From an uncultured Acidimicrobiaceae bacterium (GTDB lineage: Bacteria; Actinomycetota; Acidimicrobiia; Spongiisociales; SHLN01), in contig CAMYMH010000027.1 in assembly GCA_947259275.1 (NCBI GenBank), positions 18,532 to 82,531 of the forward strand: a stretch of 64,000 nucleotides of DNA. Reading direction: 5' to 3'. Every line of letters starts with the position of its first letter. The stretch's first letter is position 1. The notes below the pieces were generated by a model, which was given only the letters and a program-made list of their open reading frames with translations, was not told the DNA's origin and ran no database searches. Below are positions 51,464 through 59,257 of this stretch, one piece after another. Position numbers and translations under genes: made by a program.

Positions 51464-54400
51464 TCAGACGACGGCCATGGTGATGGTGAGGCGTTCATCG
51501 CCGATCTGTAGTTCTGCCTGCTGAGGCTCGTCGGCGGGCACCAGCTCGACCGCGAGGACTTCACCGGCGATGTAATCCCCAAACTGCTCGAACGCCTCGG
51601 CTACTCCGGCGTCATCGCTCTGCCAGGAGAGCCGAATGCGATCCGTGACGTGCAAGTCGGCGTCGCGGCGCAACGCTTGTACTCGATTGACGATTTCACG
51701 GGCCATGCCCTCGGTGAGCAGGGCCGGGCTGAGGGTGCAGTCGAGGGCGACCGAGAGGGGTCCGTCGGCTGCCACTACGAGGCCGTCGCGGGCCTGGCGG
51801 GTGATCACGACGTCATCGTCCGACACCTCGGCGCCGATGGGTAGGGTCACCGTTTCGCCTTCGAGGAGGCGGTGAAGAGTCTCTGAGCTCAGCGCGGCAA
51901 TCTCGTCGGCCACCTGCTTGACTCCCGACCCGAATCGCGGTCCGAGCGCTTTGAAGTTGGCCTTGGCGTGGAGCGTGACCAGCGAAGTCTCGTCCGACGA
52001 GGTTTCGAGCCGCTTGACGTTCAGCTCATCGGCAATGAGGTCGGCGTGGGACGCGAGCGCATCGAGCGTGACCGGGTCCCGGCCGATAACCGTGAGGGTT
52101 TCGAGCGGCTGGCGAATTGGCAAGTCATTGGCTACCCGCAACGATCGACCCATGCTCACCGCGCTTCGCACCGCGGCCATCGTGTCCTCGAGAGCCGGAT
52201 CGATGAGGCTCGCCATGCTCTCGGGATACTCCTCATGGTGGATGCTGGAGGGTCCGCCATTCGATCGGTGGCTCACCACGAGTTCCTGGTAGATCTCCTC
52301 GGTGATGAAGGGAAGGACGGGAGCGATCACCTTGCCGAAGGTGACCAGCACCTCGTGCAGAGTGGCGAAGGCGGCCAGCTTGTCGGCGTCGGTGCCGGAT
52401 TCACGCTGGCGCCAAAACCGGCGGCGGGATCGCCGGATGTACCAGTTGGTGAGATCGTCGATGAACTCGATCATGGGCGGGATGACGTCGTAGAGGTAGT
52501 AGCCCTCCATCTGCTCGTTCACCCGGCGAATCAGGCTTTGCAGGACGGACAGAATCCACCGATCGATCTCAGCCCGCTGGGCGGGAGGTGGCGCTCCCTG
52601 CAGATCGTCCAGCGTGATCTGGTCCGCTTCGGCGTAGGTGGTGAAGAATGAGTAGGCATTCCAGTACGGGAGCATGACGGTGCGCACCACATCGCGTACG
52701 CCCGCCTCGGAGAACCGCAGCGGTTCGCCCCGCAGCAGGGGCGAATTCAAGAGATAGGCACGGAGCGCATCGGCCCCGAAGGCGTCGAAGATGTCGTTGG
52801 GGTCCGGGTAGTTCTTCAGACTCTTGGACATCTTGCGGCCGTCCTCGGCCAGGATGAGACCGTTGACGACGCTGTTTCGAAACGGCACCTCATCGAACAG
52901 CGCGGTGGCCAGGACCACCAGCGTGTAGAACCACCCCCGGGTTTGGTCGAGCCCCTCGGCGATGAAGTCGGCCGGGAAGCGGCGCTCGAAGTTTTCGGCA
53001 TTCTCGAACGGATAGTGGTTCTCGGCGTACGGCATTGAGCCCGACTCAAACCAGCAGTCGAGCACTTCGGGAACCCGGGTCATGGTTCCTTCACAGCTGG
53101 AACACGGGAAGGTGACGGGATCGACGAAGTGTCGGTGCAGGTCGGTCAGCTCGACGCCCGACAGCTCCTTCAGATCTTCGATCGAACCGACACACACCGA
53201 CTCTTCGCATTGGTCGCATTCCCACACCGGGATGCAACTGCCCCAGTACCGGTTGCGGCTGATCGCCCAATCGCGGGCATCGGCGAGCCAATTGCCGAAC
53301 CGGCGGGCGCCGACGTGATCCGGTACCCAGTGAACGGTATTGTTCAGCTCGACCATCCGCTCCCTGAGCGACTCGACGGCCACGAACCAGGTAGGGATCG
53401 CCTTGTAGATCAACGGAGTTCCGGTCCGCCAGCAGAACGGATAGGAGTGGCGGACCTGAGTGTGGCGGACGATCGATCCTCGCTCCTTGAGGAGGCGGAT
53501 GAGCTTGGCGTCGGCGTCCTTGACGTTCTGGCCTGCCACATCGGGTACTGCGTCCGTGAAGCGGGCCTCCAGGTCGATCGGGTCGACCAGCACATCCAGG
53601 CCGGCCGCCTGGAGCGCATAGAAGTCGGCTTCGCCGTAGGCGGGAGCCATGTGCACGAGGCCGGTCCCCTCCACGGTGGTGACATCCGGGCTGGGAAGGA
53701 CCCGGAACGCCCCCCGGTCTCGCTCCTCGCCGAAATAGTCGAAGGGAGGTTCGTACGAGGCGCCGATGAGGTGACGGCCAGGGGCGGTGGTCGATATCAC
53801 CGGGGCCTCGGGCCAGTAGACGTCGATGAGATCGGCAGCCACCCAGAAGGGCCCGGCCACGCCATCGATTTCGGTCTCGACTCTGGCGTAGGTGATTTCT
53901 TCGCCGACCGCGATTGCCAGGTTGGCGGGAAGCGTCCAGGGCGTGGTTGTCCAAATGAGGAAATAATCACCCTGCTTGACGTTGCCGTGATCTCCAATCG
54001 CGCGCAGGCGGACCGTGATGGACGGGTCGTCAACGTCCCGGTAGTCCATGTTGGCTTCGAAGTTGGACAGGGGAGTGGTGGCCCCGTACGAATACGGCAG
54101 CACCTTGAAGTCCTTGTATACGAGCTGCTTGTCCCACAGGCGACGGAACACCCACCACACGCTCTCCATGAAGTCGACATCGAGGGTGCGGTAGTCGTCT
54201 TCGAAGTCAATCCAGCGTCCGATGCGACGGGTGATCTCCTCCCATGTCTCGGTGTTGGTCTGGACCCGGGTGCGGCAGGCCTCGTTGAATTTGTCGATCC
54301 CGAATTCGGCGATCGCCCGCGGTCCAGATATCCCGAGAGCCTTTTCCACCTCCATCTCGATGGGCAAACCGTGGGTATCCCACCCGAAACGTCGCTCGAC

Positions 54401-54643
54401 CCGGTATCCGCGCATCGTCCAATAACGAGGGACAACGTCTTTGATGACACCGGCCAGCAAGTTGCCGTAATGCGGGCTTCCGGTGGGGAACGGCGGGCCG
54501 TCGTAGAACGTGTACGAGCGTTCCGGCGGCCGCTTGTCGATGGAGGTTTGGAACGCGTCGATATCGTCCCACAGCTTCAGTATCTGGCTGTCGATAGTGG
54601 GAAAGTGCACCTGAGATGCCACTCGCTTGAAACCCTCGGCCAT
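51464..54643 (-). CDS. ileS: Isoleucyl-tRNA synthetase (long, type 2)
   Basis: IleRS (1059 aa) charges tRNA-Ile. The class I motifs are PHYGN in DGPPFPTGSPHYGNLLAG (the HIGH site) and KMSKSLKNYPDP. The sequence around the first motif (YWTMRGYRVERRFGWDTHGLPIEMEVEKALG) and the long C-terminus without the usual zinc finger place it with the eukaryote-like type 2 enzymes, many of which resist mupirocin. The editing domain is intact (TTTPWTLPANLAIAVG). I start at the ATG at 54643 (MAEGFKRVASQVHFPTID); a longer frame upstream lies inside the T-box. Confidence 0.95.
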   Translation of the reverse strand: MAEGFKRVASQVHFPTIDSQILKLWDDIDAFQTSIDKRPPERSYTFYDGPPFPTGSPHYGNLLAGVIKDVVPRYWTMRGYRVERRFGWDTHGLPIEMEVEKALGISGPRAIAEFGIDKFNEACRTRVQTNTETWEEITRRIGRWIDFEDDYRTLDVDFMESVWWVFRRLWDKQLVYKDFKVLPYSYGATTPLSNFEANMDYRDVDDPSITVRLRAIGDHGNVKQGDYFLIWTTTPWTLPANLAIAVGEEITYARVETEIDGVAGPFWVAADLIDVYWPEAPVISTTAPGRHLIGASYEPPFDYFGEERDRGAFRVLPSPDVTTVEGTGLVHMAPAYGEADFYALQAAGLDVLVDPIDLEARFTDAVPDVAGQNVKDADAKLIRLLKERGSIVRHTQVRHSYPFCWRTGTPLIYKAIPTWFVAVESLRERMVELNNTVHWVPDHVGARRFGNWLADARDWAISRNRYWGSCIPVWECDQCEESVCVGSIEDLKELSGVELTDLHRHFVDPVTFPCSSCEGTMTRVPEVLDCWFESGSMPYAENHYPFENAENFERRFPADFIAEGLDQTRGWFYTLVVLATALFDEVPFRNSVVNGLILAEDGRKMSKSLKNYPDPNDIFDAFGADALRAYLLNSPLLRGEPLRFSEAGVRDVVRTVMLPYWNAYSFFTTYAEADQITLDDLQGAPPPAQRAEIDRWILSVLQSLIRRVNEQMEGYYLYDVIPPMIEFIDDLTNWYIRRSRRRFWRQRESGTDADKLAAFATLHEVLVTFGKVIAPVLPFITEEIYQELVVSHRSNGGPSSIHHEEYPESMASLIDPALEDTMAAVRSAVSMGRSLRVANDLPIRQPLETLTVIGRDPVTLDALASHADLIADELNVKRLETSSDETSLVTLHAKANFKALGPRFGSGVKQVADEIAALSSETLHRLLEGETVTLPIGAEVSDDDVVITRQARDGLVVAADGPLSVALDCTLSPALLTEGMAREIVNRVQALRRDADLHVTDRIRLSWQSDDAGVAEAFEQFGDYIAGEVLAVELVPADEPQQAELQIGDERLTITMAVV

Positions 54644-54850
54644 GTTGCTCCTCGTCTCATGGCCGGGACGAGTGATTACCCGCGGTACCACCCGGCTTGC
54701 CACCCGAAGTTCGGGGGCCGCTCAGTTGTCCGCCGTATCGGAGCGGTGTCCGGCGAGGTCTACTGAGTGCCAAACCGGCACCGTTCTTCTCACAGCTCGG
54801 GGGCGATGCCCGCCAACCGGCGGACCCCGTCAAAGCAGTGGAGGGATTGT
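54644..54850 (-). promoter_or_regulatory. Translational T-box riboswitch of ileS
   Basis: The ileS leader contains the T-box core GGGTGGTACCGCGGG (54693-54679). After it, CTCGTC (54672-54667) can pair with GACGAG (54656-54651), a hairpin that would cover the ribosome site GAGGAG before the ATG. Upstream is a short stem I with ATC (54807-54805), an isoleucine codon, as candidate specifier. There is no U-rich terminator, so control of translation is expected, as in ileS T-boxes of other actinobacteria. Confidence 0.82.
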
Positions 54851-54851
54851 A
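54846..54851 (-). promoter_or_regulatory. Possible -10 element of ileS
   Basis: TACAAT lies just before the T-box stem I. A TTGATA stands upstream, but the spacer is only 14 bases, which is short; the pair is tentative. Confidence 0.35.
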
Positions 54852-55004
54852 CCTGCGTTGAGCGGTATCAAGGAGATATCGGCGTCGGGTGATTGGCTTC
54901 GATCCGTGAGGATTGGGATTTCGGCCATCGTGATCCGGTTGTCCCGGTGTGCGTGCTACTGTTTCGCCCCATCTTGGGGTAACCAGCCTGTGAGAGAGAA
55001 GGAT

Positions 55005-55376
55005 ATGGCTCGCAAACTGGCAAAGTCGACGGTCAAACGGTTCCGCGACCAGCTGAAGGCCGAGCGGGTGCGACTGGAAGCGATGATTGAGGAGCTGGAG
55101 GAAGAGCGCGAGCAGGCCAAACTCAACGAAACCGCTTCGGAGCGCAATCCAGACATTGATTCCGTCGACGGCGGCACCATGGCCTTCGAGTACGAGAAAG
55201 AGCTGGCGTTGGTTGAGAATGCCCGCGACCTGCTGCGCAAGGTCAGTCACGCTGAGGGCGTAATCCAGAAGGGCAAGTACGGGATTTGCGAGAGCTGCGG
55301 ATCCGCCATCCCGATGACCCGACTCCAGGTGCTTCCGTACACGACTATGTGCGTGGACTGCTCCGGCAAGCGGTGA
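55005..55376 (+). CDS. DksA/TraR-family zinc-finger protein
   Basis: A 123-aa DksA/TraR C4-type protein. An N-terminal helical part with charged coiled coil (about 12-45) precedes the zinc finger CESC-x17-CVDC at the C-terminus (GICESCGSAIPMTRLQVLPYTTMCVDC). Family members bind the RNA polymerase secondary channel; actinobacterial relatives are less studied (one class is RbpA/CarD-independent). The ATG at 55005 follows GAGAGAAGGAT. Its stop overlaps the GTG of lspA. Confidence 0.87.
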   Translation: MARKLAKSTVKRFRDQLKAERVRLEAMIEELEEEREQAKLNETASERNPDIDSVDGGTMAFEYEKELALVENARDLLRKVSHAEGVIQKGKYGICESCGSAIPMTRLQVLPYTTMCVDCSGKR

Positions 55377-55834
55377 ACCCCCGGCTCGTCGCTCTCGGGG
55401 TCGGAGCGGCCATCGTAACCGCGGATCAACTCACCAAATGGTGGGCGCTGGAAGCCCTGGACGGCAACACCACGTCCTTGATCGGTGACTTCCTCGTTCT
55501 CCGCCTCGTCCGCAACCCCGGTGCCGCCTTCAACTCGTTCCAGAGTTCGGGTGTTCTGATTGCCGTCATCGCGGTTGCGGTGGTCCTGGTGCTGGTGCGG
55601 ATCAGCGGAACCGCCGAGCATCGTCACGAAGCCATCGTCTTTGGGCTCATCCTCGGCGGCGCGGTCGGCAACCTCGCCGATCGTATCTTCCGGGCCGATG
55701 GCTTCCTCGATGGCGAAGTCGTCGACTGGATCGACCTCTGGTTCATTCCGACCTTCAATGTCGCCGACGCCAGCCTGACCATCGGGGCCACCCTGGCGGT
55801 TCTGGTGGCGGTCGTTTCCAAGACAAAGGTATGA
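55373..55834 (+). CDS. lspA: Lipoprotein signal peptidase
   Basis: LspA (153 aa) cleaves the signal peptide of prolipoproteins after diacylglyceryl modification. Four membrane helices are visible; the catalytic aspartates are in GGAVGNLADRIFR and FNVADASLTIG, and VRNPGAAFN is the first conserved block. The GTG at 55373 overlaps the DksA stop (GTGA). The frame is open further upstream inside the DksA gene, but that part has no family similarity. Confidence 0.93.
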   Translation: MNPRLVALGVGAAIVTADQLTKWWALEALDGNTTSLIGDFLVLRLVRNPGAAFNSFQSSGVLIAVIAVAVVLVLVRISGTAEHRHEAIVFGLILGGAVGNLADRIFRADGFLDGEVVDWIDLWFIPTFNVADASLTIGATLAVLVAVVSKTKV

Positions 55835-56772
55835 GGCGGGTACCGGCCGATCTCGCCGGCGAGCGCCTCGATCGCATCGTCGCCATCGTTGCCGAGGTGA
55901 GCCGGGCCCAGGCCCGCCAGATGATCGAGTCGGGCGGGGTGGTGCTTGACGGGGTGACCGCCCACGCCCCGGCGGTGCGGGTCGGAGCCGGAGCGGTGCT
56001 CGATTTGGCGCGACCGGAACCTGAGCCGCCGCTGCGCGCCGAGGAGGTCGAGTTCTCGGTGGCCTGGGAAGACGATCACCTGGCGCTCGTCAACAAACCG
56101 GCCGGCATCGTTACCCATCCGGGGTCCGGCAACCCGTCCGGGACGCTGGCGGCCGGGCTCATCTATCGGTGGCCGGAAGTCGAAGGTGTTGGGGAGGAGG
56201 GACGCTGGGGCATCGTTCACCGGCTGGATAAGGGCACCTCCGGCCTGCTGGTGGTCGCCAAGACGGAGCCTGCTCTCTCGGGGCTGCGCGGTCGCATCAA
56301 GAATCATGAGATCGCCAGGACTTACCTGGCCCTGGTGCAGCAGCCGATGGACATCGAAACCGGAACCATCGACGCTCCGATCGATCGAGATCCCAACCGG
56401 CCGATTCGCCGCCGGGTTCATCCAACCGGCCGCCCGGCCCGCACCCACTACGAGCAACTGGCCGCCTGGCCCGAGCACGCGCTCCTGAAGGTGCGGTTGG
56501 AGACCGGCCGCACTCATCAGATTCGGGTCCACCTGACCGCGATCGAGCATCCCGTGGTTGGAGACCGGACCTACGGGGCCGCCGCCAGGGACCCGGCCGA
56601 TCCCGGCCGGGTGTGGCTGCATTCCTGGCAGCTGGCCTTCGCCCATCCGATCACGGGTGAGGAGATCTCTGGTGAGGCCCCACTGCCAGAGGATCTGGGC
56701 CTGTCTTTGAGCAGCCTGGGATCCCCTTCTCAGGGCGCGGTGCCTCACGGGGCAGTAAGCCGTAAGCCGTAG
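55831..56772 (+). CDS. rluD: 23S rRNA pseudouridine synthase RluD-type
   Basis: A 313-aa pseudouridine synthase. An N-terminal S4 RNA-binding domain (about 7-65, ERLDRIVAIVAEVSRAQARQMI) precedes the catalytic domain with the aspartate in IVHRLDKGTSGLLVVAK; RLETGRTHQIRVHL and WLHSWQLAF close it. The RluA/RluD group modifies 23S rRNA (positions 1911, 1915, 1917 in E. coli); exact sites are inferred. The lspA-rluD pair is common in bacteria. Confidence 0.91.
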   Translation: MRRVPADLAGERLDRIVAIVAEVSRAQARQMIESGGVVLDGVTAHAPAVRVGAGAVLDLARPEPEPPLRAEEVEFSVAWEDDHLALVNKPAGIVTHPGSGNPSGTLAAGLIYRWPEVEGVGEEGRWGIVHRLDKGTSGLLVVAKTEPALSGLRGRIKNHEIARTYLALVQQPMDIETGTIDAPIDRDPNRPIRRRVHPTGRPARTHYEQLAAWPEHALLKVRLETGRTHQIRVHLTAIEHPVVGDRTYGAAARDPADPGRVWLHSWQLAFAHPITGEEISGEAPLPEDLGLSLSSLGSPSQGAVPHGAVSRKP

Positions 56773-56937
56773 GCGTTCTCAACACGGGTGGCAAGTCAAC
56801 CGAACGTGGTTGGCCTGGGTTCGGCCGCCTCGCGGCCGACCGTCCGGTATCTCCTGTTCGCGGCAGCACGGTCCTTTCTCGGCCCTCAATGCCCCTGCGC
56901 TTATCAACCCGCCGAGAAACGACAAAGCAGCACGCCT
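56773..56937. other. Gap between convergent rluD and pfkA
   Basis: It contains a CGGCCG-CCTCG-CGGCCG hairpin (56822-56838) and, at 56875-56919, a separate inverted repeat listed below. Neither has a T-tract on the outward side, so a classical terminator is not evident. Confidence 0.5.
56875..56919. repeat. Lone module-1 copy of the composite repeat
   Basis: Arms TTTCTCGGC (56875-56883) and GCCGAGAAA (56911-56919) are perfectly complementary and match the arms at 33.2 kb. The centre CTCAATGCCCCTGCGC resembles the CTCAGCCCCTTTGCG centre of the array copies. Confidence 0.6.
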
Positions 56938-57966
56938 CTACCCAAAGAACGTCTCCGCCACGTCATATAGCTCGGGGGGTACTCCGCGTATGCTGGCGCA
57001 TGCCTCGGCGAGCGGGACCGCGCTTATTTCTGCTCCGCGGACGGCCACCATCATGCCGTACTTGCCTTCGGCGGCCAGGTCGGCGGCGGCCACACCGAAG
57101 CGGGTTGCCAGCACCCGGTCGGTCGCCGACGGGGTACCCCCCCGCTGGAGGTGTCCCAGCACCGTCACCCGGGTTTCGAAACCCGTATGGCGTTCCAGCT
57201 CCTGGCCGACGGCATAGGCAACCCCCCCCAGGCGTTTGAAGCCGAACTGGTCGATCCGCTGGTCCACCTCCAGGCCGGCGGGTGGATCGACTCCCTCGGC
57301 GATGACGACTACCGAGTAGGTGTGGCCTCGCCGGTGGCGTTTGCGGATGATCCTGGCGATGGCGGCCGGGTCGTACTCCACCTCGGGAATGAGGATGGCG
57401 TCGGCGCCGGCGGCAATGCCGGCGTAGGCGGCGATCCAGCCTTTGGTGCGGCCCATCACCTCAACCAGCATGACCCGGTTGTGGGCTTCGGCGGTGGTGG
57501 TGATGCGATCGATCGCTTCGGTGGCGATTTGGACCGCGGTGTCGAACCCGAAAGTGATGTCGGTGGCGGCGATGTCGTTGTCGATTGTTTTCGGCACCCC
57601 GACCACCGGCAGGCCCCCGTCGTCGTAGAGCTGCATCGCCGTCTTGAGGGTGCCGTCCCCGCCGATGACGACCAGGGCGTCGATGTCGTTGGCCTCAATG
57701 GTGGAGCGAAGGCTGTCGTAGCCGTCACCGTGGACATATGGGTCGAGACGCGAGGTTCCGAGAATGGTACCGCCGCGGGCGAGGATGCCCCGCACGTCGT
57801 CACGATCGAGGGGCCGGGTGCGACCCTCCATCAGGCCCTCCCAGCCGTTGAGGATGCCGACCACCTCAGCGTCGTGCGTCTCGGCCGCTCGGACCACGAC
57901 CGCCCGAATCACGGCGTTCAGTCCGGGACAGTCGCCACCGGCCGTGAGCACTCCGAGGACGTTCAT
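56938..57966 (-). CDS. pfkA: 6-phosphofructokinase, ATP-type signature
   Basis: A 342-aa phosphofructokinase. MNVLGVLTAGGDCPGLNAVIRAVV is the N-terminal nucleotide loop, VVIGGDGTLKTAM has Gly at the position that allows ATP, PKTIDNDIAATD has Lys at the second discriminating site, and VEVMGRTKGW, then GHLQRGGTPSATDR follow. The Gly-Lys pair is what ATP-dependent Streptomyces-type enzymes carry. I start at the ATG at 57966, since upstream sequence is not family-like; the gene begins one base after the neighbouring paralogue ends. Confidence 0.92.
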   Translation of the reverse strand: MNVLGVLTAGGDCPGLNAVIRAVVVRAAETHDAEVVGILNGWEGLMEGRTRPLDRDDVRGILARGGTILGTSRLDPYVHGDGYDSLRSTIEANDIDALVVIGGDGTLKTAMQLYDDGGLPVVGVPKTIDNDIAATDITFGFDTAVQIATEAIDRITTTAEAHNRVMLVEVMGRTKGWIAAYAGIAAGADAILIPEVEYDPAAIARIIRKRHRRGHTYSVVVIAEGVDPPAGLEVDQRIDQFGFKRLGGVAYAVGQELERHTGFETRVTVLGHLQRGGTPSATDRVLATRFGVAAADLAAEGKYGMMVAVRGAEISAVPLAEACASIRGVPPELYDVAETFFG

Positions 57967-57967
57967 A

Positions 57968-59116
57968 TCAGTAGAGGAACATGGGCTTGCCGGACACGTG
58001 CCTGACCTTGGGGCGGTAGTTTGCCTCGTCGTACAGCTCGCCGACATCCACTCGCTTCACGCCCTCACCGGTAACCGAGATCGGGACGTTGGTATAGGTT
58101 CCGCCGCGCAGCGCCACCATTCGCCCGGTGGCGTCTTCCATGGCGAGATCGGCTGCCATTACTGCGTAGTTGGTGGCCACCATCAGGTCGAGCGAGTCGG
58201 GGGCGCCCGAGCGCATCAGGTAGCCGATCTGTTGGAGGATGATGTCTTCGCCGGTTCGCTCCTTGATCAGCTCACCGGCGAGTGCTCCGATCCCACCCAG
58301 CTTGCGGTGCCCGTAGGCGTCGGCCTCACCGGTCACCACGATGTTGCCTCCTGCCAGGCTGGCTCCTTCGGAGATGGTCATCATGGCGTAGTCGCTCGGG
58401 TTGCGGCGCTTGTCCTCGATCAGCATCTCACTCAACCGGTCGACGTCGAAGGGAACCTCGGAGATGATGGCCCGGTCGACCCCGGCCAGGTAAGCCGTGA
58501 TCAGGGAGGTCTCACCGCTATAGCGGCCGAACAATTCCACCACCGCGATGCGCTCATGACTGCCGGTGCTGGTTCGGAGGTTGTTGATGAACTCGACCCC
58601 GCGGGTGATGGCGGTTGAGAAGCCGATGCAGTAGTCGGTCCCGTGCACATCATTGTCCATGGTTTTGGGGATTGCGATGGACGCCACGCCCTCCTCGTGC
58701 ATGCGCAGCCCGTAGGACAGGGTGTCGTCGCCGCCGATGGGGACAAGGACGTCGATGCCTTCGCTCTCCACTACCCGCAAGGCATGGTCGGTCACGTCGA
58801 CGGTCGGATCGTCGGTCTTCCGGTCGGCGAGGTGGGGTGGCAGGTCGGCCGGCTTGACCTTGCTGGGGTTGGTGCGCGAGGTGTGAAGAAACGTCCCGCC
58901 GGTGCGTCCGATGGTGCGTACGGTGGCAATGTCGAGATCGATGAACCAGTTGTCGCGATCATCCGGATTCTCGGGATCGAAGTTCACGAACGGTGCCCAG
59001 CCGCGCCGGATTCCGACTACCTCGTGTCCTTCCTCCGCCACTCGCTCCACCACCGCTTTGATGCAGGGATTGAGGCCGGGGACGTCGCCGCCGCCGGTGA
59101 GAATGCCGATCTTCAT
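57968..59116 (-). CDS. Phosphofructokinase paralogue with PPi-type signature
   Basis: A 382-aa phosphofructokinase-family protein. The donor-site motif is [13 protein letters not shown]: Asp replaces the second Gly, and [14 protein letters not shown] keeps Lys. This Asp-Lys pair is characteristic of pyrophosphate-dependent enzymes. [13 protein letters not shown] and [14 protein letters not shown] are the remaining family blocks. It precedes pfkA in a two-gene operon. The donor is predicted from residues alone; some family members with this pattern have other substrates. Confidence 0.88.
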   Translation of the reverse strand: MKIGILTGGGDVPGLNPCIKAVVERVAEEGHEVVGIRRGWAPFVNFDPENPDDRDNWFIDLDIATVRTIGRTGGTFLHTSRTNPSKVKPADLPPHLADRKTDDPTVDVTDHALRVVESEGIDVLVPIGGDDTLSYGLRMHEEGVASIAIPKTMDNDVHGTDYCIGFSTAITRGVEFINNLRTSTGSHERIAVVELFGRYSGETSLITAYLAGVDRAIISEVPFDVDRLSEMLIEDKRRNPSDYAMMTISEGASLAGGNIVVTGEADAYGHRKLGGIGALAGELIKERTGEDIILQQIGYLMRSGAPDSLDLMVATNYAVMAADLAMEDATGRMVALRGGTYTNVPISVTGEGVKRVDVGELYDEANYRPKVRHVSGKPMFLY

Positions 59117-59163
59117 TTATTCACCCGATTGCTGGTGGACTCAATCGAGCCTAGCCCTGCAAC

Positions 59164-59212
59164 CACCGACCCCCGACCCCCGACCTCGGGCCCCCGACCC
59201 CCGCGACCCGGG
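59164..59212. repeat. Heptad tract in the pfk-dnaE intergenic region
   Basis: Seven C-rich heptads on the plus strand: ACCGACC, CCCGACC, CCCGACC, TCGGGCC, CCCGACC, CCCGCGA, CCCGGGA. Unlike the other tracts it lies between two divergent 5' ends rather than after a stop codon. Confidence 0.55.
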
Positions 59213-59257
59213 ATTCGCGACTTGCCTTTGGGTATGAGAACTACGAACATGTAATTC

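Noticed and set aside
56822..56838. Intrinsic terminator after rluD
   Set aside because: The CGGCCG hairpin is short and has no T-tract on either side.
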